Shown here: piece after piece, positions 5,652 to 14,398 of the stretch | How the letters are laid out: every line of letters starts with the position of its first letter | Numbering within the stretch: position 1 is the first letter of the stretch | IMG/VR virus record: IMGVR_UViG_3300046524_000001 | Span: 1-22,227 of that record | Source: a virus | Strand: one strand, 5' to 3' | Length of the DNA stretch: 22,227 nucleotides | Translations under genes and position numbers: made by a program | Notes under the pieces: generated by a model | Told to the model about the DNA's origin: nothing | The model's input: the letters and a program-made list of their open reading frames with translations, nothing else | The model's database searches: none

Positions 5652-7850
5652 TTACACAAGTCCGACCCAGAACCGCTTCGGGTCGGAGAGGAACGAGCCC
5701 ACGGCGATCGAGGCCGGGGCCGTGGTCTTCGCGGTGTCCGTGGCCCCGAGCGTCGCCCAGCGCCACATGTTGTTGTAGCCGAGCCTCGACGGGCAGGCCG
5801 AGCTGTTGTCGTAGGCGAGCATGGCCGGACCGTCGACCGGGCTCTCGGTGTAGACCATGCGGAACACCACGTAGTAGAGGCCGGGCGCGAGGGTGACCGC
5901 AGACGTCAGCGGCGTCGAGGAGTTGCCACCACCGTCAGCGTGCTGCTCGGCCGGCTCGTAGGTGGCCGTGCTGAGGTCGCCCGTCGCTCGCATGAGAGTG
6001 CCGGACGAGTTGTAGATCCCGGCCCAGGAGCCGGACTTCAGGCCGCCTGCGTAGCCCTTGAAGTACCAGGCGATCCGACTGACGGAGACGGACTCGTTGA
6101 TCTTGACTGCCGTCACTCGACCGGTACCGCTCGTCGGGTACACAACCTGCACCGAGCACATCGCCGGGTCGCTGGACCACGCCTTCAGCCCGAGGTCGGT
6201 CGGGTCGAAGTCGCTCGGCTTGGAGAAGGACGGGAGCTGCGCGGTCGGAACCTTGGTGTCCGACCCGAGCGAGGCGACGCCGTTCGCGGCGCCCTTCTGG
6301 TTTGCCAGCAGCGCTCCGAGGCTCGCGGCGTCGATCGTCACGTCGCCCGTGTCGCCGTTCACCGAAGTGACCGGTACCTCCGGGGCGTTGGCCACGGTGA
6401 CGATCGTGCCGTCCGACTGCCGGACCTTCAGCACGCCAGCTTCGGAGTAGGCGACCACGCCGCCCACCGGGTCGGACGTCGGCAGGATGTTCGCGTTCTT
6501 GATGCCGAGCACGAACTTGCCCCCGGCGAACGAGGTGGCCGTGTCGCCGACGCCCAGGTTGTAGAACGTGGGCCGGAGGCTGTTGCTGTACGGGTGGCCA
6601 TCGGCCGTGACTCGGAAGTACGTGGCCGGGTCGGTGCTGCCGTACACGGTGAGCGAGTTGCCGGAGGTGGGCTGGATGTTCGTCACACCCGTGACGGTTC
6701 CACCCGTGATCGGCAGGGCGTTGACGTCGGTCGCGCTCAGCGTGACGACGCCAGTCTTCCCGTTCACGGAGTCGACTGCGCCACCACCGGAACCTCCGGA
6801 GCCGACCTGGAAGATCGTCCCGTTGGCCTGGATGACGTAGGGCAGGCCGTTCTTCGCGTAGAGCACGAAGCCCTGCGAAGGGGCGGCCGGGTCCGCAGTG
6901 CGGTTGGTGACACCAACACCGTTGACGAAGGTGCCCTTCGCGTCCGACAGCTTCGTGCTGCCGCCGAAGGCGATCTGCCCCGTGGACCGGTTCATGTCCA
7001 GGACGGTGGCACGGAACGTGCCGTCATCGTTCCGGCTGGACAGGGTGAGGTTCGTTCCGGCCGCATCGACACCGGTCTCGGCGTCAGTGCCTGCGGCGAG
7101 CGTCCATCGGTTCTGGCTGTTGGTGCGGAAGGCCAGCGTGCGACTCGACCCAGGCGCTCCGTTGATCGGCAGGGTCTGCACGATCTCACCGGCAGTCGCA
7201 GGCATGGCGCCCACGTCTGCGGCGCCAAGAGTGACGGCTCCAGTCCGGGAGTTGACCGAGGACACCGGGTAGCTGACCTGTGAGATCTGGAAGGCCGTGC
7301 CGTCCGACTGCTTGACGAACAGCTTCCCCGACTTGGAGTAGATGAACGTGCCACCCGAGGTGGTGGCCGGGTCGTCGGTGACGTCGCGCATTCCGACCGT
7401 TCCACCGGACGTCACTGTGGCAGCGCCGTGGTGCGTGGTGGTGCCGAAGGTGATCGTGCCATCAGACCGCTTCGCGTGGATGACGGTCTTACCGAAGGAG
7501 CCGTCATCGTTGCGGGCGGACAGGCGGAAGTCCGAACCGGCCGCAGAGCCGGTCTCGGCAACGTCGTCGACCTGAGCTTCCCAGCGACTCACGCCGCTCG
7601 TCAGCCACCGGTAGGCCCGGAAGTTCCCGGCCGCCTTGTCGATGTTCATGTACGAGGCGCTGAGCGTCGCGTTGGCGTTGGACGGCAGGGCGTTCACGTC
7701 GGACGCGGCCAGCGTCACCGAGGTGGCGCTCTTGCCGTTGACCGACTGGATGACGCCGGGTGTACCAGGCGAGCCGGCCGGTCCCTGCGGGCCTTCCGGT
7801 CCAGTGGGACCTACGGTCCCGTTGTCGTAGGGGTAGTACGTAGTCGGCAT
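5652..7850 (-). CDS. Modular tail fibre/minor tail protein with collagen-like N-terminus
   Basis: This is a 732-residue protein. Residues 12-32 are a short collagen-like run (GPTGPEGPQGPAGSPGTPG) that can nucleate trimers. Four copies of a V-x-S-V-N-G-K-T-G-x-V-T-L-x-A-x-D-V-N-A-L-P unit follow, at about 33-56, 195-217, 358-380 and 493-515. Between them are repeated modules with RNDDGSF/RNDDGTF (113-119, 273-279) and Y-x-K-x-G-x-L-x-V-x-Q-S-D-G-T strands (about 168-187, 328-347, 466-483). Residues about 545-732 form a different terminal domain (AWYFKGYAGGLKSGSWAGIYNSSG, LAPGLYYVVFRMVYTES) resembling a jelly-roll or carbohydrate-binding head. It is probably the receptor-binding fibre. The ATG directly follows the stop of the upstream gene (TAAATG). 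Confidence 0.85.
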   Translation of the reverse strand: MPTTYYPYDNGTVGPTGPEGPQGPAGSPGTPGVIQSVNGKSATSVTLAASDVNALPSNANATLSASYMNIDKAAGNFRAYRWLTSGVSRWEAQVDDVAETGSAAGSDFRLSARNDDGSFGKTVIHAKRSDGTITFGTTTHHGAATVTSGGTVGMRDVTDDPATTSGGTFIYSKSGKLFVKQSDGTAFQISQVSYPVSSVNSRTGAVTLGAADVGAMPATAGEIVQTLPINGAPGSSRTLAFRTNSQNRWTLAAGTDAETGVDAAGTNLTLSSRNDDGTFRATVLDMNRSTGQIAFGGSTKLSDAKGTFVNGVGVTNRTADPAAPSQGFVLYAKNGLPYVIQANGTIFQVGSGGSGGGAVDSVNGKTGVVTLSATDVNALPITGGTVTGVTNIQPTSGNSLTVYGSTDPATYFRVTADGHPYSNSLRPTFYNLGVGDTATSFAGGKFVLGIKNANILPTSDPVGGVVAYSEAGVLKVRQSDGTIVTVANAPEVPVTSVNGDTGDVTIDAASLGALLANQKGAANGVASLGSDTKVPTAQLPSFSKPSDFDPTDLGLKAWSSDPAMCSVQVVYPTSGTGRVTAVKINESVSVSRIAWYFKGYAGGLKSGSWAGIYNSSGTLMRATGDLSTATYEPAEQHADGGGNSSTPLTSAVTLAPGLYYVVFRMVYTESPVDGPAMLAYDNSSACPSRLGYNNMWRWATLGATDTAKTTAPASIAVGSFLSDPKRFWVGLV
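6306..7754 (-). repeat. Four dispersed V-N-G-K-T-G modules in the tail fibre
   Basis: Related units of about 23 residues lie at 7683-7754, 7200-7268, 6711-6779 and 6306-6374. Longer intervening modules are also duplicated. The pattern points to growth of the fibre by internal duplication or module exchange. Confidence 0.7.
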
Positions 7851-8153
7851 TTACGCGACCTCCACTCCGCTGATGTGGGCGTAGGCCGTGGCCGAGTTGC
7901 CCTGAACGCTGATCGTGTCGTTGGGTTCGAGCACCTGCGAGACGCGGATCGTGAAGACGCCGTTCGGCTGGATGCCTACGTTCGCGAGGAGAGGGATTCC
8001 GTTGATCTTCACGGCGATCAGCGCGCTCGATCCGCTGATGTTCGTGGCGACGATGTCGGTGATGATCGCCTGCCCGTTCGTGGGCGTGGTGTAGACGACG
8101 GTGTCTGCGTCGGGGAGTTCGCCCCGGTAGAAGTTCTTCGGTGCCGTGGCCAC
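7851..8153 (-). CDS. Small tail protein (100 residues)
   Basis: MATAPKNFYRGELPDADTVVYTTPTNGQAIITDIVATNISGSS... is almost wholly alternating hydrophobic/polar residues, as in a compact beta-sandwich. Short proteins of this type (with LPDADTVVYTTPTN-like openings) occur next to actinophage and Gram-positive phage fibres and may form a trimeric collar or fibre base. No catalytic motif is visible. It starts at GTG four bases after the Gp37-like gene and ends directly at the start of the 732-residue fibre, so its product likely works with that fibre. Confidence 0.7.
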   Translation of the reverse strand: MATAPKNFYRGELPDADTVVYTTPTNGQAIITDIVATNISGSSALIAVKINGIPLLANVGIQPNGVFTIRVSQVLEPNDTISVQGNSATAYAHISGVEVA

Positions 8154-8157
8154 CTGT

Positions 8158-9369
8158 TCACCACACTCCCATGATCGACATCAGTTGGTTTTCGGCTGCG
8201 GCGCCGGTGTCTGACGACCGCTCCAGTTGCGAGACGCGCGCCTCGGTGTTCGTCACACGCTTCGAGAGGGCCGCGTCTACCGAGAAGCCGGTCGGGTCAC
8301 CCAGCAAGACACCCACGCGGAAGCCGTCAGCGTCGGCCTTCATGACCATGCCGGTGGCGTTGGACGTGAGCTCCTGGCCCTCGACGACGACGGCGACCTT
8401 GTCACCCAGGTACCAGTCGTGTCCGAAGCGCATGGCGCCGTCGTCCATCGGGACGACCTGGACGTTGACGGCCGTGAAGCCGGACTCCTCCATGGCCTCG
8501 TCTCCAGCCTGCTGGAGCTCGTCCCACTTGTCGGTGTTGCGCTGGTCGATGAACTGCTCGACCCGGCGCCCCCAGTCGGCCTCTGCCGCGATGGACTCGG
8601 GTGTCTGCACCTGGAGAAACTGGCGCCTCACCAGCTCGCCCTGACCGGCCACGATGGCGCGTGTGACACCGGGCGGAGAGATGGCGACACGCTGTCCGGC
8701 GAGGCTTCCGTTCGCGACGTCCAGCCGGATCAGGTCCGTGCGGTCGCCGATCTGGTAGGTCTCGAAGACCAGGCTCGTCCCACGCTGTACGACACGGAAA
8801 CCGAGACTGCCCAACAGGGCCAGCTCGGTGAGCAGGTTGCCCAGCACGGGGAAGCGAGCCGACTTGATGACGGCCGGCCCGCGCCCTCCGCTCTCACCGT
8901 CGATGAGGTGCGCCTTGCGGCGCTCGACGGGGGCTGTCGGGCCGACGTTGGCCATGACGAAGGAGTGCATGACGTCCTCTGCATGACCCTGTCTGACATC
9001 GTGAGCGAGTGTCTGACTGGCCCCGTTGGGGTTCTTCGGGTCAGGAAAGGCCAGAGCGTCGGCGAGGATGACGGTGTCGGACACGCCCTCGAAGGCGATC
9101 GACCCACCGGGGTCCTCCTGTGTTGCAGCGAACTCCGCCTTCACCATCGGCCCCGACATGATGACGTCGTTCGGGCCGGTGATGATGACGCCTGCGCCGG
9201 GCTGACGCAGGGTCTGTGCGAGCGGGTTCTCTGCGGCCAGCGTCAGCTTCCACTCGCCGACGTTGTTGAAGTTGTCCGTGAGCTCCAGTTGAAGCTCCTC
9301 GGGCCGGACGAGGCCGCGACGAGTCAGTGACTTGTCGCGGACCTCGACCGTGATGTCTTCCAGCCGCAC
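8158..9369 (-). CDS. Tail hub protein, siphovirus ReqiPepy6 Gp37-like
   Basis: The 403-residue protein begins MRLEDITVEVRDKSLTRRGLVRPEELQLELTDNFNNVGEWKLTL. This opening, the GAGVIITGPNDVIMSGPMV segment and the central VIKSARFPVLGNLLTELALLGSLGFRVVQ region match my memory of Gp37-like tail proteins. These sit at the baseplate hub next to the distal tail protein and correspond to the tail-associated (Tal-like) protein. The C-terminal 45 residues (KRVTNTEARVSQLERSSDT) look like a short coiled coil. The GTG start abuts the stop of the upstream gene (TGAGTG), so translational coupling is expected. No peptidase or lysozyme motif is visible. Confidence 0.8.
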   Translation of the reverse strand: MRLEDITVEVRDKSLTRRGLVRPEELQLELTDNFNNVGEWKLTLAAENPLAQTLRQPGAGVIITGPNDVIMSGPMVKAEFAATQEDPGGSIAFEGVSDTVILADALAFPDPKNPNGASQTLAHDVRQGHAEDVMHSFVMANVGPTAPVERRKAHLIDGESGGRGPAVIKSARFPVLGNLLTELALLGSLGFRVVQRGTSLVFETYQIGDRTDLIRLDVANGSLAGQRVAISPPGVTRAIVAGQGELVRRQFLQVQTPESIAAEADWGRRVEQFIDQRNTDKWDELQQAGDEAMEESGFTAVNVQVVPMDDGAMRFGHDWYLGDKVAVVVEGQELTSNATGMVMKADADGFRVGVLLGDPTGFSVDAALSKRVTNTEARVSQLERSSDTGAAAENQLMSIMGVW

Positions 9370-10227
9370 TCAGACCACCATCCACTTCCTCGGCCGCCAG
9401 GAGCATGTGATCTTCGAGGCGGTCGTGACGTCTTCGAGCTGAGCGGTTGCGGTGGAGAGGCCGGGCTTGACGGTCCAGAAGCGCGGGGCTTCAGCCAGCT
9501 CGGCGTAGCGGTTGGCGTCGGACTGGTCGACCACCGTGCCCTTGCGGGTGTCGATGATCAGACGCTGGTTCGCGGACAGCGCCCCTTCCCAGCGAAGCGT
9601 CTCGCCCGAGGGTGAGGTCGCCTCGAAGTTCGTGCCCGGTCCAGTGATCTCCCAGATCGGGTACGCCTCCGCGTCGCCTCGGTTGTCGAGCTGGATCTCG
9701 CCGATCGCCTGAGAGGCTGCGACGGGGATCGAGACCAGCGAGGAGAGGAATGCAGCCGTCGTCGTATCTCCGCCGACGTACCTGACCTGAGCCTCCGAGG
9801 AGATCCAGTACGGGTCCGGCGAGCGGAAGGTGATGACGGTCTGGAACTCACGCTCGCCGGTCGTGTCCGCACCGTAGGAGTACTCGCCTCCGCCAGTGCG
9901 GTACACGTCCGTTGTCCAGCGCGTGCCGTCGTCGTCGAGGAGAGTCAGGGTGCACCTCCCGGCCAGCGCGAGGGCCAGCCGAGAGGTGAGCTGCTGAAGG
10001 TGCGTGCGATCCCGAGCCAGGATCTCCAGAGGTATGTCGATGTCCCTTGTGAGGACTCGACGCCTCCGGAAGGTGGCGCCGTCTCCGGCGCCTTCGAGCC
10101 ACTGGACGGAGACGGGGGGCAGGCCGAAACCTGTCACCCCCGCCTTGGCCTGGTAGCCCAGGCCCTTGTCCATGATCTCGTTGAGGTTGAGCGTGTCCGT
10201 CTCGCTGGCGAGCAGGAGCTTGGGCAT
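9370..10227 (-). CDS. Distal tail protein (Dit-like)
   Basis: This 285-residue protein immediately follows the tape measure gene, the usual place for the distal tail protein that joins the tail tube to the tip. The N-terminal part has GLPPVSVQWLEGAGDGATFRRRRVLTRDIDIPLEI, the pattern of siphovirus tail-component proteins with an initial tube-like beta-barrel. The middle has FQTVITFRSPDPYW, a near-signature of this family. The C-terminal half (NRGDAEAYPIWEITGPGTNF, LIIDTRKGTV) resembles the galectin-like second domain. It would form a hexameric ring. Its ATG has only a weak ribosome binding site, 8 bases after the tape measure stop, so coupling is likely. Confidence 0.88.
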   Translation of the reverse strand: MPKLLLASETDTLNLNEIMDKGLGYQAKAGVTGFGLPPVSVQWLEGAGDGATFRRRRVLTRDIDIPLEILARDRTHLQQLTSRLALALAGRCTLTLLDDDGTRWTTDVYRTGGGEYSYGADTTGEREFQTVITFRSPDPYWISSEAQVRYVGGDTTTAAFLSSLVSIPVAASQAIGEIQLDNRGDAEAYPIWEITGPGTNFEATSPSGETLRWEGALSANQRLIIDTRKGTVVDQSDANRYAELAEAPRFWTVKPGLSTATAQLEDVTTASKITCSWRPRKWMVV

Positions 10228-10235
10228 CTACTCGA

Positions 10236-13200
10236 TCACCATCCCATCCGGGCACGGTTGCTCGCGGCGAACAGATCCTCTTCAGATCCGAGCGAGGAGC
10301 CGGGCGCCGCGTAGTAGTTGAGAACCTTCGTGGTGCCACCTCCTGTCGAGTTGGCGAGGCCAGCGTTCACGGCGGCGGAGATGCTGCCCGAGGCGCTGAT
10401 CTGTCCGACGCTGGGCACGTCGAACTGGGTGGCTCCGACGTCTGCGGTCAGCCCACCGAGGGACTTGCGCACGGCGTCGTAGCGGGACTCCAGGCCCTTG
10501 ATGAAGCCGTCGATGACGAGCTGGCCGGCGCCCACAAGGAGCACGCGGTCCAGGGACTCAGGGCCCTTCCAGGACGTCAGCTTGTCGGTCAGGCTGCCGA
10601 GCTTGTCCTTGACCTTGCCGAACATTCCGGTGATGCCGTCGATGAAGCCCTGGATCAGCTTGATGCCCGCGCTCTTCAGCGTGGAGCCGAGCGAGCTCAG
10701 GGCGGACTTCGCCTTGCCGGGCAGCTCCTTGACCTTGGTGACCGCCTTGCCGATCCACTCGCCCACGGTGGAGACGAGCCTGCTCAGCCCAGTGACGGCC
10801 GCCGACTTGATCGACGTCCAGGCGGAGGAGAAGAACCGGCCGATGGCCGCGAGCCCGTCAGTGACCAGACCGCGAGCGCCAGTGAAGAACACTCCGATGT
10901 AGCCACGGATCGCGGCGAAGGCTCCGGTGAAGATCTCACCGATGGCCTTCCAGGCGGACTTGAACAGGGCGCCGATGGCCTTGAGGCCCTTGCCCGCAGC
11001 GCCGAGGATGCCGACGTTCAGGAACACTTCGAGCGCGCCCAGGATCGTGTCCCAGACGCCCTTCAGCATTCCCTTGATGCCTTCCCAGAGCTGCTTGAAG
11101 CCGTCCTTGAAGGTGTCCCAGTTGCCGGTGAAGATGCCTTCGAAGAGGCCCCACCAGATCTTGAAGAAGCCCACGATGTAGTCGAAGACTCCGACGAAGA
11201 ACTCCTTCAGTCCTTCGAGGACCAGGCCCACGCCGTTGATCGCAGCGACCAGCGCGCCTGCCAGGATCTCGATGATGAACTGGAGCACCGGCACCAGGAT
11301 CGGCATCAGGAAGTTGACGACCGCGAGCAGTGCCTGAAGGAACGGCTGAAGCGCCTCGACCACGCGAGAGATCGCGTCGGCCAGCGGAGGCAGTACGGAC
11401 TGGATGACCTCGGACAGCATCGGAAGCAGAGGCTGGATGACTGCCGTGATGATCTGGAGCGCGACAGCGATCACCGGCTGGAGAGCCGTAAGGATCGTCG
11501 TGAATGCCTGAGCCAGGATCGGCAGGATCGGAGCCAGCGCACTGATCAGGGCCTGAGCCAGCGGCATGACAGCCGCGAGGATCTGACCGAAGATCGCAGC
11601 GATCGGAGGCAGGAGCGTACCGAGGAACTGGAACGCGGCACCGAGCGCCTGGCCCACGATCGGAACAAGCTGCTCGATGTACGGCGCGAGCGTGTTGAAC
11701 GCCTGCGTCAGTGCACCACCAAGGAGCGTGATGATCGGGGTGAGCTGCGGAGCGAGCTGCGCGAACGCGTTCGACAGCGGGATCACGGCGGCCGAGACGA
11801 GCTGGGCGAAGACCGGCAGCGCTGCGGCAACGAGCTGGAGGATCGCTCCGAGCGCGGCGCCGAGCGGCATCATCGCGGGAGCCAGGGCCTGCACTGCACC
11901 GAGCAGTCCATCGAACAGGGAGGAGATGCCCTCGGTGATGGCCGGCTGGGCCAGGGCCGAAGCCACTGCGTCCAGCGCCGTGCCGATGATCTCGCCCGCC
12001 TTCGGCAGGACGGTCGTGAGCAGTGAACCGAGCTCGATGAACAGGTTCTTGACTGCCGGCCCGGAGATCGTGGCGATGTTGTTCATCGCTTCGTGCGCAG
12101 CCTTGAAGACGTCGGTCAGTCCGGACTGGAAGCCCTTGGAGTCGACCGTCTTGTGGATGCTGGCAAGGGCGTCGTTCAGCGTGCCGAGCGACGTACCGCC
12201 CGCCTCAGTCGCCGCGCGAGCGACGCCGGACAGGATGCCGTACACGTTGTAGAGGACGCCGCCCAGATCCTTCAGGGCCTGGATGCCTTCGTCGATCTCG
12301 GCCTTGATGCCGTTCTCGCCCTTGGCGGCGAGGAAGTCGGCGAACTGCTTGGAGATGTTGACGAACCACGTCGAGAGCTGCGGCAGGTAGGACGTGCCGA
12401 CCTTGCCCAGCGTCGCGATGATGTCGGCGAACGCCTTGGTTCCACCGGTCGCGATCGTGATGGACTGCGAGAGGTCGGTGAACATCTGGCCCAGCGCCGG
12501 ACCAAGGGAGGACCCGAGGTTCGAAGCGAAGGAGCCGAAGAAGCCGCCGAGCTCAGTGGCCGTGTCCGCCACGCCCTTACGGAACGCGGGGAGCAGGGAG
12601 TCGACCATCTCCTTGATCGGCTCACGGGCCTTGTCCCAGAAGTTCGTGCTGATCGTGTTCTGGAGATCCGACAGGGTCTTCTTGACCTCGGGGATCTCCT
12701 TGTTGAAGTCCTTCAGCGCGGCGATCGTGACGCCGATGCCGACCGCGAAGCCACCCAGAAGTCCGGGCAGCAGTGCGACCGTTGGTCCAATCTGAGCCAG
12801 CGAAGCCGACAGCGCGAAGAGGTTGCTCGCACCGGCAAGGCCAGCCGCAGCCACACCCGAGATCGCCGACGCCAGCGAGCCGATGATCGGCACGCTCTTG
12901 TCGAGGTTCTTCAGGATGTTGCCGAACTTCTCGAAGAGGTTGTTCAGCACTCGGATACCGGAGAGCGCAGCGAGAGCCGTGGCCACCTTGGCGACCGCAG
13001 CGTTGTTCAGCGTCGGGATGATCGAGACCGTGCGCGGGCGCGTCAGGACGGCCAGGCGTGAACTGATGTAGGCGCTTCCGCCCGTGGGCCAGTTCAGCTC
13101 CAGGTCGATCTTCTGCGGGGAGTTACGGTCCCGCCAGTCCTTCAGGTCGTCCGTCATCTTGCGGAGCGACGACTCGCTGATCGCCACGTCGACATCAGTC

Positions 13201-13535
13201 GTGTCGAGCGTGGTCTTCAGCTTCACCTTCTCGCTGGTGGCGACGTCCTCGTATCGACGGACCGCCTTGCGAACTTCCTCGGGGATGTTCGTCAGGGAGA
13301 GGGTGGTGTAGAGCCGGACCTTCCGGGAGTTCATCTGCCGGTTCTGCTGGTTGATCTTGCGGATCTCAGTCAGCATCTCCGAGACGAAGCCAGTCATCAC
13401 CGGCTTCAACGACACCTCGATGTCGTTGAGCTGTCGCTCGATCTTGTCGAGCTCTCGCTGCGCAGTGCGCTTGAAGGACGAGGTGTCGGGTAGCACGCGG
13501 ACGCTGACGCGACCGATGACCTGACCCTGGGGCAT
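10236..13535 (-). CDS. Tape measure protein
   Basis: At 1099 residues this is the longest gene in the window. The N-terminal region (about 17-135) is helical and charged. A hydrophobic segment follows at about 215-275 (VPIIGSLASAISGVAAAGLAGASNLF, LLPGLLGGFAVGIGVTIAAL). A long Leu/Ala/Gln/Pro-rich region at about 490-790 has repeating LAPxL/LxPIxxxx units and aromatic membrane-like parts (FFVGVFDYIVGFFKIWWG). This is typical of siphovirus tape measures, which set tail length and help DNA cross the membrane. At roughly 0.15 nm per residue the tail would be about 165 nm. GGAGG lies 6 nt before the ATG. No lysozyme or peptidase motif was seen. Confidence 0.95.
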   Translation of the reverse strand: MPQGQVIGRVSVRVLPDTSSFKRTAQRELDKIERQLNDIEVSLKPVMTGFVSEMLTEIRKINQQNRQMNSRKVRLYTTLSLTNIPEEVRKAVRRYEDVATSEKVKLKTTLDTTDVDVAISESSLRKMTDDLKDWRDRNSPQKIDLELNWPTGGSAYISSRLAVLTRPRTVSIIPTLNNAAVAKVATALAALSGIRVLNNLFEKFGNILKNLDKSVPIIGSLASAISGVAAAGLAGASNLFALSASLAQIGPTVALLPGLLGGFAVGIGVTIAALKDFNKEIPEVKKTLSDLQNTISTNFWDKAREPIKEMVDSLLPAFRKGVADTATELGGFFGSFASNLGSSLGPALGQMFTDLSQSITIATGGTKAFADIIATLGKVGTSYLPQLSTWFVNISKQFADFLAAKGENGIKAEIDEGIQALKDLGGVLYNVYGILSGVARAATEAGGTSLGTLNDALASIHKTVDSKGFQSGLTDVFKAAHEAMNNIATISGPAVKNLFIELGSLLTTVLPKAGEIIGTALDAVASALAQPAITEGISSLFDGLLGAVQALAPAMMPLGAALGAILQLVAAALPVFAQLVSAAVIPLSNAFAQLAPQLTPIITLLGGALTQAFNTLAPYIEQLVPIVGQALGAAFQFLGTLLPPIAAIFGQILAAVMPLAQALISALAPILPILAQAFTTILTALQPVIAVALQIITAVIQPLLPMLSEVIQSVLPPLADAISRVVEALQPFLQALLAVVNFLMPILVPVLQFIIEILAGALVAAINGVGLVLEGLKEFFVGVFDYIVGFFKIWWGLFEGIFTGNWDTFKDGFKQLWEGIKGMLKGVWDTILGALEVFLNVGILGAAGKGLKAIGALFKSAWKAIGEIFTGAFAAIRGYIGVFFTGARGLVTDGLAAIGRFFSSAWTSIKSAAVTGLSRLVSTVGEWIGKAVTKVKELPGKAKSALSSLGSTLKSAGIKLIQGFIDGITGMFGKVKDKLGSLTDKLTSWKGPESLDRVLLVGAGQLVIDGFIKGLESRYDAVRKSLGGLTADVGATQFDVPSVGQISASGSISAAVNAGLANSTGGGTTKVLNYYAAPGSSLGSEEDLFAASNRARMGW

Positions 13536-13538
13536 GGG

Positions 13539-14275
13539 CTACCTCCGGGCTGTGAACTTCTTGTAGATCTCCGCCACGGAGACCCGCTTGCCGGCCTTTT
13601 GGCCGCTGGTCTTGGTGGGCTTCTTCAGCGCCTTCGGGCGTGGCCAGCTTGGGATCTTGGGCGCCTTGCCCTTGCCCCAGTTGCCGGTGGCCCGCGTGTT
13701 CTGGTTGATCGCGTCGAAGATGTCGGCCTGCATGTGGCGATCGACGCCCCAGCCGAAGTGGTCCCTGCCGCCCGACGCGAGAGCGACGGTCAGGGAGGTG
13801 TCCGGAAGCCTCCGCACCATCAGGTTGACAAGGGCCGGCGAGGGCCCCCGACCTGCGATCACGTCGGCAAGGTTGATGCCGTAGTGGAAGAGCAGGTCGG
13901 GGTAGATGCCTTCGCCGTACTCGTCGATCAGGCGGCAGAGGCTGAGGCTTCCCCCACCTGGGCGCCCTTGCCGTACGTCTCGAAGATCTGGGCCAGGATC
14001 GCGAGGTCACCGCCCACGGCCGTGAGCAGGATCTCCGCCTTCTTCGGGTGGTCAGCTACCAGGCGGATGGCGTCGGACAGGAGAGCTTCCTGGTCGACGT
14101 CTTCACCCTCGGCGTCCATGCGGTCCTGGATCTTCGCGAGCTCGTCGCGCTTCTCCTTCGGCAGGCGGAGGGGGTTGAGCAGAGCGACCGTGGTCTTGTC
14201 GTCGACCTCGATGTCGGTCGAGCTGTACTTCGCGTCGGCTGCGGCGCGGATGTCGTCGAGAGAGAAGCTGGCCAT
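13539..14275 (-). CDS. Tail assembly chaperone long form, made by -1 frameshift
   Basis: The shorter chaperone frame (from 14275) slips back one base at GGGGGAA (13955 to 13949) and continues to the TAG at 13539-13541. The product is about 245 residues: 109 from the first frame, then SLSLCRLIDEYGEGIYPDLLFHYGINLADVIAG and a long basic tail (KAPKIPSWPRPKALKKPTKTSGQKAGKRVSVAEIYKKFTARR). The downstream frame has no start or ribosome binding site at the junction and begins in step with the end of the first frame, as in the G/G-T proteins of other siphoviruses. The long form binds the tape measure while tail protein polymerises. It ends 3 bases before the tape measure ATG. The frameshift itself is inferred. 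Confidence 0.85.
13928..14275 (-). CDS. Tail assembly chaperone, short form
   Basis: The 115-residue product (MASFSLDDIRAAADAKYSSTDIEVDD...) is acidic and helical, with a central VALLNPLRLPKEKRDELAKIQDRMDAEGED segment. That segment matches the usual position and style of the first tail chaperone between the major tail and tape measure genes. GGAGG lies about 11 nt before the ATG at 14275; an upstream in-frame ATG at 14314 lacks such a site and overlaps leader sequence. The frame ends EASASAA at a TGA (13928-13930), 19 bases past the slippery site. The gene follows two strong hairpins. Confidence 0.9.
   Translation of the reverse strand: MASFSLDDIRAAADAKYSSTDIEVDDKTTVALLNPLRLPKEKRDELAKIQDRMDAEGEDVDQEALLSDAIRLVADHPKKAEILLTAVGGDLAILAQIFETYGKGAQVGEASASAA
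13949..13955 (-). other. Slippery site G_GGG_GAA for -1 frameshift
   Basis: In the first frame the codons are GTG GGG GAA. Slippage back by one base gives GGG and GGA, with full re-pairing at the P site and near-full at the A site. The arithmetic fits exactly: the downstream frame is -1 relative to the upstream one. Confidence 0.85.
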
Positions 14276-14332
14276 GGGGTTGCGGACCTCCAAGTCGTAG
14301 GGGATGCAGTGCAATGCGGACCGTCAGGAAGA

Positions 14333-14348
14333 GGCCCCCGAAGGGGCC
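14333..14348 (-). terminator. UUCG-tetraloop hairpin downstream of the major tail gene
   Basis: On the minus-strand RNA GGCCCC pairs with GGGGCC around a UUCG loop, followed by UCUUCCU. This is a very stable stem with a moderately U-rich tail, typical of a partial intrinsic terminator. Read-through would lower chaperone and tape measure expression relative to the major tail protein. Confidence 0.7.
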
Positions 14349-14389
14349 CCGGCTGTGCAAGGAGGTCCGCGTCACTTGCACAGCCGGGG
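14347..14389 (-). repeat. Perfect 14-bp stem after the major tail gene, containing the TGTGCAAGTNNCGC motif
   Basis: CCCCGGCTGTGCAA (14347-14360) and TTGCACAGCCGGGG (14376-14389) are perfect complements around a 15-base loop. The motif copy TGTGCAAGTGACGC (minus strand) spans 14369-14382. The stem begins 9 bases after the tail gene stop and shares two bases with the adjacent UUCG hairpin. Confidence 0.75.
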
Positions 14390-14398
14390 AGTTCAGGA

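Noticed and set aside
5151-7283. 710-codon plus-strand ORF
   Set aside because: Antisense shadow of the tail fibre genes caused by high GC; Arg/Val/Gly-rich with no recognisable domain.
4264-7754. Tail repeats considered as a CRISPR-like array
   Set aside because: The repeats are long protein-coding modules of uneven spacing and diverged sequence, not short identical repeats with uniform spacers.
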